Positions 33,954-45,104 are shown, numbered from the stretch's first letter. The stretch: 64,000 bases of DNA from Planococcus citri (GCF_950023065.1 NC_088680.1:24850559-24914558); one strand, 5' to 3'. Numbers and translations are program-made. Notes: generated from the letters alone by a model not told the origin.

Positions 33954-36900
33954 ATGTCCGTGAATCCTTCAGTTTCATTATCGTTCTTACCTCTTGGTAA
34001 TGTGGTGGAATATTATGCAGATTGGAGCATTCGTATGATGTGTCTTTTGCGGTCCTTGAATTGTGCTGATTGCTTAGAAGAAGAAGAGGAGTCAAGCCAT
34101 CAACCCACTCCAAAACAAATAGCAGAAAAGAAACAGAAGGATGCTAAGGCAATGGAGGCAGTTTATAGGCATTTATCTGCTTATGCTCTCAATATTATTC
34201 GCGAAAAGAAAACTGTCAAAGAGGTCTGGTCAGCTTTAAAACACGCATATGAGGATAAAAGTCCTGCCAATCAACTTCACCTTTTTGACAAATTACTTCA
34301 ACTTAAAATGGCCGAAAACGAAGATGTTATGCTACATTTTGCGAAGTTTGACTCCATAATCAATGAACTGAGATGTAGTGGTGCTCAGGCTATCAACGAT
34401 GAACAATTTTTATGTTGTGTTTTACTTCGATCCATGAATATAAATTACAAACAAGCAGTGACTGCCATAGCAATGACCTCGAAGGATGACTTGCAAATTG
34501 AGACAGTCAAGGCCAACTTACGAACCTACAGCTTGACTTTGACTGAAGTTAAGGAAGAGAAGACAACTGAGGATCCATCAGCATCAGCATCAGCCATGTT
34601 TGTATCAGGTCAAGGCGATAATTTCAAATTCAACCATGGAAACCATCAATATTATCGTGGTCAGAAAAGAGGAAATCAAAGAGGAAGAGGAAATCGTGGT
34701 ACATCATTCCGTGGTCAAGGATTCCGTGGTCAAGGATTTCGTGGTCAAGGATTTCGTGGTCAAGGGTTCCGTGGTCAAAATTTCAAGGCGAAATACAGAG
34801 TCCATACTCCAAATTCCAACAATTCCAACAATGCAATGTTTTGCACATATTGTAATCGATTCAATCACCTTGAGAAAGATTGTCGTTATAAAGCAAGAGA
34901 TCAAAAATCTCCCAAAAATTCCACCAATCCATCTAATCAAGTGAATATGGCTGGTGAAGAAGATTCGTTTGGTTTTGTCGGATTAACTATATCAGGTAAT
35001 GATAAAAGTACAATAACTTTTGTAATAGATTCAGGTAGCACAGTGCATTTAATAAATGATAAAAGTTGTTTGAGCAATGCTACTTGCATTGAACCCCCAA
35101 AAAGATTAAGTTTAGCTGACTCAAAAAGCTCATTATTAGCTACTGACACAGGTAAATTGGCAATTGTCAGCAATTATGGTATAAAAGGCACACTCAATCA
35201 AGTACTCTATGCTCCTGAGGCACGTCAAAATTTATTATCAATCAAACGCCTCCAGGAAATAGGAATAAGTGTGATGTTTACGAAGAATGAAGTTTTCTTG
35301 TATAAAAATGATAAAATTATTGCATCTGGTGAAAGTGAAAACAGTCCTTTATTTAAAATACAATTCAAAGTTGAGCAAATTCCTTCTCAACTTGTATGCA
35401 ATGTAAACCTATCTAGCATCAATGAAATTTCATTAATTTGGCATAAAAGAATGGGTCATTTGTCTTACCCTTTTTTATGTAAATTATTCAATAATAACAT
35501 GATAGCTGGTGCTAATGTAAAAATACAAAATCCTAATTGCGTATGTGAAACATGTGTGTTTAGTAAACACAGTCGAAAATCTTTGGCAAAGTCCAAAAAG
35601 AAATCAATAGGTCCGTTGGATATAGTGCACTCAGATGTTTGGGGTCCCTATAGTCCAACGAGAAACAATGAACGTTATTTTGTCACATTCATAGAAGGAT
35701 ATACTCATTTTACTTTCATTTATTTACTAAAACATAAATCAGAAGTTTTCAAATTTTACAAACAATTTGAAGCCAAAATTTTGCTTCTATTACCTAATGC
35801 AAAAGGAATTAAAATGTTGTATTGTGATAATGGTGGCGAGTATGTGTCGAATGAAATTAAAGAATATTGTAAATCAAAAGGTACAGAACTCCATTACACT
35901 ATTAGAAACACTCCTGCTCTAAATGGAGTAGCAGAGAGAATGAATCGCACTTTAATTGAGAAAACAAGAGCTTTATTGATTGAGTCTGGTTTGCCACAAA
36001 GTTTTTGGGGATGTGCATTATCAACTGCTACCTATCTATTAAACAGAAGTCCAACAAGAGCTTTAAAAGTAAATAAAACGCCTTACGAAATGTTGATGAA
36101 TAAACTACCTGATTTATCTGTTGTGAGAATTTTTGGCTGTGTAGTTTATGCAAAAAAGGTATTTGCTCCTCAATTGAAAGCCCAGTCTGAAAAATGTGTA
36201 CTGATAGGATATGTTCATAATGGGTATAGGTTGTATAATCTAGAAACGAAACGTGTTATTATTGTCCGAGATGTTATTTTTGATGAACGTTTAACTTACA
36301 AAAATTTATCTAATCAAGAGCAAATTAAAATTGACGACACAGAGCACACATCAAACGAGAATGAGTCATGTATTTTTAGAAACGATATGCTATTGAGAAA
36401 TCGTAAATGTAATCCCAAAAATGTTGACGAAGCTGAAAATATTAAGATTACAAACGATAAAATTAATCTTTCAAATGAAAAAGAACAGTCACCAGTTCGA
36501 AGAATTAGTTCAAGAGTTAAAAAACAGCCGAATTGGTTGAAATATGATTATGGTTATTATGTTTTTATCACCGGATCCGAGTTTGATGATATACCTTTAT
36601 GTTACACTGATATTGCGTCTCGAAAAGATAGAAATCATTGGTATGCTGCGATAAGAGAAGAGCTAACCTCTCTTCAGAAAAATAAAGCGTGGATCTTAGT
36701 AGACAGACCGCCAAACAGAAATATTATCGGAAATCGTTGGGTGTTTAAAATTAAGCGCGGAGAAAATAATAAACTTGATAAATTCAAGGCAAGATTAGTA
36801 GCAAAAGGGTATAGTCAGGAATATGAGCGAGATTATTACGAAACTTTTGCACCAGTAGCTAAAATGATTAGTTTTCGAATGTTTATATCTTTAGCTATTG

Positions 36901-38141
36901 CTCATGGCTTACTATTAACTCAGTTAGATGTAAAAACTGCCTTCTTGAATGGTGACCTAACTGAAGAAATTTTTATGGAAGTACCTGAAGGTATTTCATG
37001 TCCTGCAAATAAGGTATGTAAATTGAAAAGAGCAATTTATGGTTTAAAACAGGCTTCAAGACAATGGTATAAACGTCTTGATTCATTTTTAAAAAGAATT
37101 GGTTTCGTATGTAGCAAATCTGATTATTGTGTGTATTTTTTGGATAAAGGAAATATTGAATTGAATGTATACATTCTCTTGTATGTTGATGACTTGATAA
37201 TAATGTGTAAAAATATGGCAAATTTATCCAACATAAAAAATCTTCTATTTCAAGAATTTCAAATGACAGATCTAGGCGAATTGAAATATTATCTAGGTAT
37301 AAGTATTCAAAGGACAAATGATTATATTTCACTAGATCAACACACTTATTTGGAAAATGTTTTATCTCGTTTTAATATGAGTGATTGTAATCCTATCTCA
37401 ACCCCTTTAGAAATTAAAGTTGATGTAATAAAGCTAGAAAATGCTCCGATTGATCTAAAATATGAAAAATTATGCCGAAGTCTAATAGGCAGTTTAATGT
37501 ATGCTATGTTATGTACTAGGCCTGACATTTGTTACACAATTAGCCTGCTCAGTCGTTTTCAGTCAAAGCCTAGTATAGAACTATGGAATATACTCAAAAG
37601 AGTTCTCAGGTATATAAAGGGAACTTTACAACACAAGTTGATTTATACAAAAAATGTGAATTTTGATATTCCAGCTATATGCTATGTTGATGCTAGTTAT
37701 GCAACTAATGACCTACAAGCTCACTCTACAAGTGGAGTCTTGATAAAAACATTTAACCAACATACTATAGCATGGACATCTCGTAGGCAGCCAAAGGTAG
37801 CATTGAGTACTATGATAGCAGAATATTTTGCCTTATGTGAAGCTACTCGCGATGTATTATGGTTACGTGAGTTTTTGAATTTCTTGAAAATCAAAACAGA
37901 TAAGCCAACCATAATTTATGAAGACAATGCAAGTTGCATTGCTGTAGCAAAGAATCCGGTGAATCATAAGGGTACTCGTCAAATGAAGACAAAATATTTT
38001 TTCGTGAGAGAAGAAATAGAAGATGGTACTATTATCATTAATAAAATCAGTACCACTGATAATCTGGCAGATTTTTTAACAAAATCATTACCTACTGATA
38101 AATTAATTTTCACATTAAAGAACATTGGTCTATCAAAATAG
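33954..38141 (+). CDS. gag-pol: Copia Gag-Pol polyprotein
   Basis: One frame of 1395 codons from ATG 33954. Domains: Gag of the UBN2 type (about 1-230); an arginine/glycine-rich repeat (about 253-277); a CCHC knuckle CTYCNRFNHLEKDC (about 296-309); protease VIDSGSTVHL (about 356); integrase HKRMGHL to CETC (HHCC, about 496-535) with D, D and E in HSDVWGPY, YCDNGGEYV and VAERMNRTL; RT with YVDD (about 1076); RNase H with YVDASYATND and YEDNASCIA (about 1243-1322). Length and order are those of complete Ty1/copia elements. No stop or frameshift is seen, so it may be able to transpose. Gag and Pol are fused in one frame, so their ratio must be set by other means such as splicing, as in copia. 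Confidence 0.95.
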   Translation: MSVNPSVSLSFLPLGNVVEYYADWSIRMMCLLRSLNCADCLEEEEESSHQPTPKQIAEKKQKDAKAMEAVYRHLSAYALNIIREKKTVKEVWSALKHAYEDKSPANQLHLFDKLLQLKMAENEDVMLHFAKFDSIINELRCSGAQAINDEQFLCCVLLRSMNINYKQAVTAIAMTSKDDLQIETVKANLRTYSLTLTEVKEEKTTEDPSASASAMFVSGQGDNFKFNHGNHQYYRGQKRGNQRGRGNRGTSFRGQGFRGQGFRGQGFRGQGFRGQNFKAKYRVHTPNSNNSNNAMFCTYCNRFNHLEKDCRYKARDQKSPKNSTNPSNQVNMAGEEDSFGFVGLTISGNDKSTITFVIDSGSTVHLINDKSCLSNATCIEPPKRLSLADSKSSLLATDTGKLAIVSNYGIKGTLNQVLYAPEARQNLLSIKRLQEIGISVMFTKNEVFLYKNDKIIASGESENSPLFKIQFKVEQIPSQLVCNVNLSSINEISLIWHKRMGHLSYPFLCKLFNNNMIAGANVKIQNPNCVCETCVFSKHSRKSLAKSKKKSIGPLDIVHSDVWGPYSPTRNNERYFVTFIEGYTHFTFIYLLKHKSEVFKFYKQFEAKILLLLPNAKGIKMLYCDNGGEYVSNEIKEYCKSKGTELHYTIRNTPALNGVAERMNRTLIEKTRALLIESGLPQSFWGCALSTATYLLNRSPTRALKVNKTPYEMLMNKLPDLSVVRIFGCVVYAKKVFAPQLKAQSEKCVLIGYVHNGYRLYNLETKRVIIVRDVIFDERLTYKNLSNQEQIKIDDTEHTSNENESCIFRNDMLLRNRKCNPKNVDEAENIKITNDKINLSNEKEQSPVRRISSRVKKQPNWLKYDYGYYVFITGSEFDDIPLCYTDIASRKDRNHWYAAIREELTSLQKNKAWILVDRPPNRNIIGNRWVFKIKRGENNKLDKFKARLVAKGYSQEYERDYYETFAPVAKMISFRMFISLAIAHGLLLTQLDVKTAFLNGDLTEEIFMEVPEGISCPANKVCKLKRAIYGLKQASRQWYKRLDSFLKRIGFVCSKSDYCVYFLDKGNIELNVYILLYVDDLIIMCKNMANLSNIKNLLFQEFQMTDLGELKYYLGISIQRTNDYISLDQHTYLENVLSRFNMSDCNPISTPLEIKVDVIKLENAPIDLKYEKLCRSLIGSLMYAMLCTRPDICYTISLLSRFQSKPSIELWNILKRVLRYIKGTLQHKLIYTKNVNFDIPAICYVDASYATNDLQAHSTSGVLIKTFNQHTIAWTSRRQPKVALSTMIAEYFALCEATRDVLWLREFLNFLKIKTDKPTIIYEDNASCIAVAKNPVNHKGTRQMKTKYFFVREEIEDGTIIINKISTTDNLADFLTKSLPTDKLIFTLKNIGLSK
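34710..34784 (+). repeat. Five tandem 15-bp units in copia gag
   Basis: The unit CGTGGTCAAGGATTY is repeated five times with minor changes and encodes GQGFR repeats, an RGG-like nucleic-acid-binding stretch just before the zinc knuckle. Confidence 0.9.
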
Positions 38142-38227
38142 ATTTCTATGAGTGTATGATAATATACCTATGTACAATTATTTTATTCATTTTATTTTTC
38201 TCAGGTTGATTACCAAGTGCGGGGGAG

Positions 38228-38385
38228 TGTTGAAATCTACTGAATGATTATTGGTCACTTGGCAATCTTAAGCCACTCCTCCAGACATCGATGATATTCA
38301 TACCTACTAATTTTACTTCTTAATCACGATTATGTTTTTAGTTCTCAATATACTATTGAATGAAACTGTGTTCAATTATTCAACA
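38228..38385 (+). repeat. Copia 3' LTR
   Basis: Identical by eye to 33649-33806. It is preceded by the polypurine tract GCGGGGGAG (38219-38227) and followed by the target duplication GTATC. Confidence 0.95.
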
Positions 38386-38960
38386 GTATCTTCTAACTAT
38401 ATTCGTTTACAGAATCAATTTATCTTAATTACGCGCTGATACAGAATTTTTCCCCTGAAAAACGCGTTTTTTGGCCCCCCTGGCTGAGGGGGGTGGGGTG
38501 GGGAGCGGGCTATGGGCTCAAAATTATTTTTTGGGGGTACTAAACATACCCTGTGAGTTTCATCGAAATCTGAGGTTAAGGGCATTTTGCCTATCTTATC
38601 GGGGGGTACCCTTTGACACAAAAAAAGTGGGCCTTAGTTAACCAAATGACGACCATTTTGATGGACAGCGCAGCCGAAAACGCAGATTTTGCTTTCCAAC
38701 ATGGACTCGACCGAAATTTTTTGAATTGGACAAATTTGAAAATCAAAGGGTACCCCCTCCCCTCACCCCATCAAGATAGGCAAAATGCCCTCAACCTCGG
38801 ATTTTGGTAACCAACAGGGTATTTCAAGTACTTATTTTGGGCCCATAGCCTGCTTCCCACCCCTCCCTCCTCAGCAAGGAGAGCCAAAAAACGCTTTTTT
38901 CATGGGAAAAATTCTTCATCAGCGCGTGTTTGAGATAAATTTTTTCTGTGAACGAATATA

Positions 38961-39596
38961 CCGTTGCTCTATTAGGAAAAGGTCGTAACTACATGAAAGT
39001 TGATTTCTCAGAAAACGCATTTTAATTTTTAAAGAGCATTCTATCAAGTACACTTGATAGTTTTAGATGAGGTAAGAGAACATTTGGTTATTGCAATCAT
39101 TTTCCTGCTAATTTTCAAAATAAACATCCTGGTAGCACTGATTTTTCATTTTTTTATTTGAGGAACTCTGAACTGAAAAAAGTAAAATTCAACAAAGGAA
39201 CTTTCACCTTAAGTCAAGCTTTTTTCATCAAAAGCCCATAAGAAATACACAGGAACGATATCCTTAAGGTGATGAGGTTGATTTTCTGCAATTTGTCAGT
39301 GAAATGACGTGAAATTATTTGTTTATAATGACTTTTCTTACCAACAAATTACAAAAATCAAAAGAAATAGGTTCAATCTGCGAAAAAATATCATTTAGAA
39401 CCTTTTCATTGTAACAGTTTTGAAAACGTGTATTTAAAACCATTTGTTTTCGGCTATTACGAGAACAAAAAACATCGAAATTCAATTTCAAGTGTTGCAT
39501 CATGTAGAGGACAAAATTCTCTTTCCAATGATACCACTATCTCATTTTTTATAAAAATTGTAGTTACGACCTTTTCCTAATAAAGCAACGATACTG
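38961..39596. mobile_element. MITE with 35-bp TIRs in the older arm copy
   Basis: TIR arms at 38961-38996 and about 39562-39596 share CGTTGCTYTATTAGGAAAAG and GTCGTAACTAC in inverted order. The right end closes with a CAGT-type terminus next to TA; the left terminus has drifted. Non-coding, about 640 bp; possibly Tc1/mariner-like. Confidence 0.7.
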
Positions 39597-39756
39597 TAGT
39601 TAGAGGATAGGTACATAGGGGAACGTCCCTGAATTTTTTCAGAATTTTTCATCGTATGAGGGGAGAATGGGAAACAAAAGAAAACCTTAAATCGACATTA
39701 CTCCGGAACGAAAAAAACATACCAAAAAGATTTTTTCGATGAATAAGTATCTTCAA

Positions 39757-40454
39757 CTTTGACTATATATACATGGACTACTATCTTCATTGTTGCCGAT
39801 GAAGCCGAAGTAATAGAGGTACTAGATCGGGAGCATCGGGAATTTTCATGCGCGCGCAGGAATCCCACCCACCCTCGCACCTTCCAATCACGGTGAACCA
39901 CGGAGCGACGAACACCCTCCTACGTTCCAACTAGTGATGTTGATATTTAGAAAAATTTTATATCGATATATCACGATATTTTTCCAACAGATATCGATAT
40001 ATCGACGATATATCGATATCTTCAATATTGCCTTCAAAGTACCTATTTTTCCCATTTGTATACTCAGTCATTTAAGTTTAATTGCGAATTAACAACTGCA
40101 AAAAATTTGGTACGACAAAAAGTTTTTTTATAGATTTTTAAATTTCTTTCTAATTTCAATTTTTACTCATATTTTTGGCTGTTTTCGTGCATTTTTTCCT
40201 CAATTTTTGACGATACGATATATCGTCGATATTGATTTTTCATATCGATATGTCGATATTGGATCTCATATCGATATATCGTTTAAGATATCGATATATC
40301 AACACCACTAGTTCCAACAACCGCTACGCTCGTTGCAACGAAATCTCGCGCATGCTCAGAGCCCATGTCCCGATCTAGTACCTCTATTGCTTTGGCTTCA
40401 CGATTCCCATTCAACAACAATAGGAGATAGCAGTCCATGTATATATAGTCAAAG
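39757..40454. mobile_element. MITE with roughly 90-bp TIRs and 8-bp target duplication
   Basis: It begins CTTTGACTATATATACATGG and ends with the complement. Further TIR phrases (ATAGAGGTACTAGATCGGGA) match on both sides. ATCTTCAA is duplicated at 39749-39756 and 40455-40462. Its centre is interrupted by the hAT MITE at 39932-40310. Confidence 0.85.
39932..40310. mobile_element. hAT MITE with ATATCGATAT repeats
   Basis: Ends TAGTGATGTTGAT and ATCAACACCACTA, flanked by the 8-bp duplication GTTCCAAC (39924-39931, 40311-40318). Subterminal parts consist of repeated ATATCGATAT-type palindromes. 379 bp, non-coding. Confidence 0.85.
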
Positions 40455-40619
40455 ATCTTCAAGCCTGATTTCTATAGAAATCATCGCCTGGCCATTTGGA
40501 GTGGTGAGTTAAGCCTAAAAGCTCAAAAAAAAACTCTTGAAAAACCACGTTTTTTACGTTATTTTCTCCGAAATTATGGACAAATAGGCAAAAATTCATC
40601 TTCTGACGAAATTTTAAGG

Positions 40620-41239
40620 GCTAAAGTGTCCTTTTCAATTTTTGGTGAATTTTTGAAAATCAAAATTAATTTAGGTCAAAAAAGAGGGGAAAAACAAAAT
40701 CTTACCAAATTGACCTAGAAAGCTGAAATTTGTGATATAGCCTGTTTTCGACCTGCCAAATCGATTGGAAACTATTTCAGACCGTTTGGAGTATAGTTCT
40801 GGAGCCTGCAGCAAATTTTTGAAACTTGAAATTTCCACAAAATTCCATCAAATTGAGTTGGAAATCTGAAATGTACGTTGAACTTCAACTTTAACACGCT
40901 ATTAAGTCGACTGTTGGTGAGTTTAAGTCATTTTGGAGCCTTCAGCAACTTTTTGAAAATTCCTGGAGCCTCTAGCATATTTTTGAAACTTGACATTTCC
41001 CACAAAATTTCATCATGTAGAAATTTTAAGTTTCAAAACTCTGCTGGAGACTTTAGAACTGTTCAAAACGGTTTGAGACCATTTCCAATCGATTTGACAG
41101 GTCAAAAGTAAGGTAGGTATATTGAAAATTTCAGCTTTCTGGCTTCAATTGGTAAAATTATGATTTTTTCTTATTTTCGGTTCAAGTAAGTAAATTTGAT
41201 TTTCAAAAATTCACCAAAAACCGAGAAATTCACTTTAGC
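40620..41239. mobile_element. MITE with GCTAAAGTG ends
   Basis: Inverted ends GCTAAAGTG (40620-40628) and CACTTTAGC (41231-41239), with matching subterminal TTTTTGGTGAATTTTTGAAA and its complement. A single related end is seen near 28768-28830. Confidence 0.65.
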
Positions 41240-41329
41240 ACTCGGAATTTTGACTGGTGATAAAGTTTTCATGCTCTTTCGATCTACGTATTTTTGACAA
41301 GTTGGAAAGCTTTGTGCGAGTGCTAATTG

Positions 41330-43130
41330 GCGGCGTGGGTCGTCGTCGTCGTCGTTTCCTTATAAGCGGTAGGCCTATTGGCCTGTCTGCTGCGGTGTGG
41401 AACCTGTTGAGGATGAGCCTGAGGTATCCGTGAGTTTCCTCCTTGGTCTCCCTCTGCTTCTCTTCCCCGTTGGTGTATATTGGAGGACCTGTTTTGGTGA
41501 TCTTGTTTCCTCCATCCTTTTGACATGATTTCTCCAATCTTTCCTATACTGTTTTATCTTCTTCATGACTGGCTTCACTCCGAGATCTGCTGTTATTTTC
41601 TCGGATGGGACTCTGTCTCTGAGAGTCACCCCTGCCGTTCTCCTCATGAACTTCATCTCTGCTGCCGTTATTCTTCTTTTATCAGATTTCTTCAGTGCCC
41701 ATACCTCGCTTCCATACGTCATCATTGGTATTGCTAGGGTATTGTACACCTTCAATCTTGTTTCTTTTCGCACCTTACTGCTTCTCAGGGTCCTATTTAT
41801 CAGTCCTGTGACTCTCAGGAACTTTGCAATCTTTCCACCAACATCTACTTCTCCCTGGTATGATATCGTGTTTCCCAGGTATTTGAAATTGTTGACCTGT
41901 TCAATGATTTTTCCATTTATTACAATCTTGCTTCTTACTGGCTCCTTTCCTTTGAAGGCCATTGTTTTTGTTTTCTCTGAAGATATTCTCATATCATACT
42001 TTTCTGATGTCTTTGTTAAATTATACATTGATCTCTGTAGGTCATCTTCTGTTTCGGCTAGTACTGCTTGATCATCTGCGAATAATACTGTTGATATTTC
42101 TTGTCTTCTGTCTGTCTTGATTCCTTTTGGCTTCATTTTCTGCCATTCTTTTACCATGTGATCCATGTACATGTTGAATAAAACACAAGACAGTGGGCAT
42201 CCCTGGCGAACTCCTCTATTTATTTCTGCTTGTTCTGAGAGTTTATTTCCAATTCGTACTCTTATTCTAGTGTTCTTATATATGCTGTTTATCACCTTTC
42301 GCATTTTATATGTTATCTCTTCATCTTTTAGGACTTCAAACAGTTTTTTTCTATTAACCCTATCATATGCTTTTTCCAGGTCTATAAAGCACATGTGTGT
42401 TTCTAGGTTGAATTCGATCCGTTTTTCCATCAGTAGTTTTACTGTATAACTTGCATCAGTGCATGATCTTCCTTTTCTAAATCCGTTTTGACTTTCTGAC
42501 AGCTTTTCTTCTGCATGCTCTGCCAGTCGTTTTGCCAGTATTTTCGCATATATCTTGTAGCAGGTGTTGAGTAGACTTATTCCTCGGTAGTTTTTCAGGT
42601 TTGACATATCGCCTTTCTTGAACAGTGGTATTACAATTGCTGTTTTGAAATCTTCAGGTACCCTTTCTTCTTGGTACATCCTATTTAGGAATTCCAGAAG
42701 TCTTCTTTTAAATTCACCACTTGCATATTTGTACAATTCTGTTGGTATGCCATCTTCTCCTGGAGCTTTTGCATTTTTTGCTGTTCTCAAAGCTTCTTGA
42801 AGCTCTTTAATTGAAATTCTGTCTTCTATTTCTCCAATTTCATCTTCTATCTTTGTATCTTGTGCATTTTCATCACTCCAGAGTTCTTCAAAATATTCCT
42901 TTGCATCGTTGATTTTAATCTTTGGCAAACCCACTCTTTCGTTAAAATTTGTGTCAATTCTTCTATGATCTTGTACACCTTTGGCCGTAACTTGTATGTG
43001 TCATGCTCCAGGAATGTGATGAAATTTTCCCAGCTCTCTCTCTGTAATTTCCTGGACTTTCTCTTGACTTTTGCTGACTGTGTGCAATTATTTCTTTTGT
43101 CATATGCCGGACTATTAATGTACATTGTAC
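41330..43130 (-). mobile_element. 5'-truncated LINE (RTE/R-type reverse transcriptase)
   Basis: A 519-codon frame (41375-42934) carries a non-LTR RT: APGEDGIPTELYK, FKTAIVIPLFKKGD, NYRGISLLNTCYKIYAKIL, CFIDLEKAYDRV, GVRQGCPLSCVLFNMY and the catalytic FADDQ (about 42066-42080), ending in a basic SRGRPRR tail. The upstream piece (42935-43125, KSRKLQRESWENFI, the usual linker before the RT) is in another frame, so the copy is frameshifted and lacks its endonuclease. The 3' end carries a short GAC run near 41341-41357. It is inserted within about 20 bp of the 5' splice site of a FAS copy B intron. Confidence 0.85.
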
Positions 43131-43134
43131 TTAC

Positions 43135-44397
43135 TGGCCCAAGGCACTTAGTAGATATTCTACGCTGTTTTCACTATTTTTCCGAGTTAATGGAATATTG
43201 TGTACAGTTTTCGGTAAAGAACGTTTTAAAATGGCGTTCAGGAGACCATGAGGTGCTATTTCAATAGTTATCGCATTATCAGGTATATGGTGGCAGCCTT
43301 CTTCGAAGTATACCGGATTTACGAAATTATTCGATTGATATTCGGCAGAGCAATATTTGACTTTTTCGTTATCCCAATTGTGCTCGAGAGCAGATGTGCT
43401 TATCCATTTTTTTTGAACGAATTTTCGGCTCCGGAATGACCTGAAGGGAAAGATGAAGCAGTTCTTAAGCTTATTTCACTGCTTATTTTTCACTTCAGGA
43501 GGCGAGCTTACTTTTTTGAGGTAGGATAAAAATGGCAATTTCCGTGAAGCGATGTAACGGCTGTGGGATGGAATGTTTGCAGAATTCACTTTACGTGCAA
43601 ATATATTTTTTTCTTGCAATGTCTCGATGAAATTCTGCATAATATCCGTTGGTCCTGATAAGGTACAGCTGTTGGGACCATTATGACATGCGATATCGAT
43701 TTCTTGGGGTATAAGATTTTTCATCGTCTCATAGCTTTCACCCGAATAAATAATAATTGAATTTTTTAGTGGCAGAGGTCTTTACCTAATTTTTTTATTT
43801 ATTCTACCTACACTGAAAAGTGGATGAAAGATGGTACGTGAGAAGAAAAGAATGGAGGTTGTCTCTGTTTCAACATAATATTCAATGACACATTTTTACA
43901 ATTTCACTTACCAAGAGCTGCCATTGTTCCGTTGATGGAACCACTTTCCATTAAAACCAAACCCCTGTAATAAGCTGCCATAATCGTTTGTTCGGCTGTC
44001 AAGCAACCGTCGGCATATCCACATGCTACTTCTCCTACCGAATGACCGATGATTCCATCTGGTTTTATATTCATTATGCTCAATACATCCACCAAAGCAA
44101 TCTGTTGGGAAGGTGAATTTTCATTCGAAAAATTCTTTGCTCCAAATTAATACCGATAAAGCTTACCTGAATGACTGTTATTCCTACAAATATGTTTAGA
44201 ATATTGTCGAGTATTTGGGGATCGTCGTTTGAAATGATTTTTATCACATCAAGACCCTTTGATCGTAGCGTATCGTGGCTTTTACGTATAGACTGGGCGA
44301 AAATTGGAATTTCCATTAACAATTTTCCCATTGCAGGCCATTGCGATCCTAGACCACTAAAAACAAACCATATTGGCCGTTTTTCACCAGAAAAGAA
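43135..44397 (-). pseudogene. FAS copy B: malonyl/acetyltransferase exons, one acceptor lost
   Basis: Exons 44167-44397 (GEKRPIWFVFSGLGSQWPAM), 43912-44101 (GIIGHSVGEVACGYADG, nucleophile serine in GHSVGE), 43511-43741 (VNSANIPSHSRYIAS, with the MAT histidine) and 43135-43440 (DNAITIEIAPHGLL). Compared with copy A, the acceptor before the third exon has changed from AG to GG (43742-43743); the next AG would shift the frame. The MAT loads acetyl and malonyl groups. No ketosynthase exon precedes it. Confidence 0.8.
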
Positions 44398-45104
44398 CTG
44401 AAATTTATTATGTGAAAAATGGTAATCAAAGTTTCCCAACACGATTTTTAGATGGTGTTGGGGGATTTCAGGAGGAAAATCTTGCAATTCGTGCGCGTAC
44501 TCTCCTAGCAACAAACACTGTGTGGTGCCTCTGATTTTCAAAGTGGTTGCTCTTAGCGTTGAAAGCATAATATGATTTTTATGTCTTAATTTTTAACTAT
44601 TGTAATTAACCAAAAAAAAAGTTTTAAAAAATTTTCACTCGAAAAAAAATTCTGTAAATTCATTTATTATTATTCATGCTTTTTTAGTGTGCGTAGCACA
44701 CTATTGGTTTCGCTTTGAGAAATTGAAATTTCAATTGCAATGAATGTTCTCTTAAGCTATCCAACCGTTTTTTGTACCTATTGGACACCATTTGAGAATC
44801 ATTAAGGCGGAGGGTATAGATTTATTTTCATTCAATTCGGATGGGTAATTGCTGAGTAATTGCAATTTTACTATTTTAGTTCATTATTTTAATGCATTAA
44901 ATCCTAAAAAAGGGAAAAGGGGACTTGTAGAACACCTGCCGCTCATTGTACCCTGCTATACCCCCAGTCTATTCCATCTCCGCTTTTCAAATCAGCTGTC
45001 TCATTGTACCCTGTTACACCCCTCATCTGTTAGCTGTATATTCCAAGTGGGAGTGGTTTGGTGGGGCGTTTATTCAACAAATATATTCTTTTAATGCCCT
45101 AACC

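Larger units (their letters stand above)
33649..38385 (+). mobile_element. Full-length Ty1/copia retrotransposon, apparently intact
   Basis: 4737 bp with two 158-bp LTRs that I find identical, a 5-bp target duplication GTATC (33644-33648, 38386-38390), a copia-type primer site, a polypurine tract and one uninterrupted gag-pol frame. It is inserted in the right arm of the long inverted repeat, within the 12.9-kb intron of FAS copy B, on the strand opposite to FAS. Identical LTRs indicate very recent insertion. Confidence 0.95.
33032..38614. repeat. Right arm of the inverted repeat, split by the copia element
   Basis: Segments 33032-33643 and 38391-38614 join at the copia target site into an 836-bp arm that is the reverse complement of 30400-31238. 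Together with the spacer this is a 3.5-kb palindromic, long-TIR element; no target duplication was recognised. Confidence 0.85.
38744..40620. mobile_element. Older, disrupted copy of the inverted-repeat arm
   Basis: Stretches at 38744-38960, 39597-39756 and 40455-40620 match successive parts of the left arm (30400-30900) in the same orientation, with much more divergence. Removal of the two MITEs at 38961-39596 and 39757-40454 restores continuity. Confidence 0.7.
20888..44397 (-). pseudogene. FASN-like: Fatty acid synthase copy B (MAT-DH-ER-KR-ACP-TE, no ketosynthase)
   Basis: More than 20 exon pieces in animal FAS order run from a malonyl/acetyltransferase exon at 44397 to a thioesterase exon ending at 20888. 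No ketosynthase exon lies upstream (44.4-46.2 kb), and the last TE exon, with the catalytic histidine, is not found downstream. Disabling changes: the splice acceptor before the third MAT exon reads GG instead of AG (43742-43743), and a one-base insertion breaks the KR frame near 22690-22696. The last visible donor is GC rather than GT (20886-20887), which can be functional. One intron (30225-43134) has grown to 12.9 kb by TE insertion. A complete FAS makes palmitate from malonyl-CoA and NADPH; this copy could not do so alone. It was probably a tandem duplicate of copy A, decaying. Confidence 0.8.

Noticed and set aside
41525..42071. Plus-strand open frames over the LINE
   Set aside because: They are antisense shadows of the reverse transcriptase frame and show no recognisable domain.
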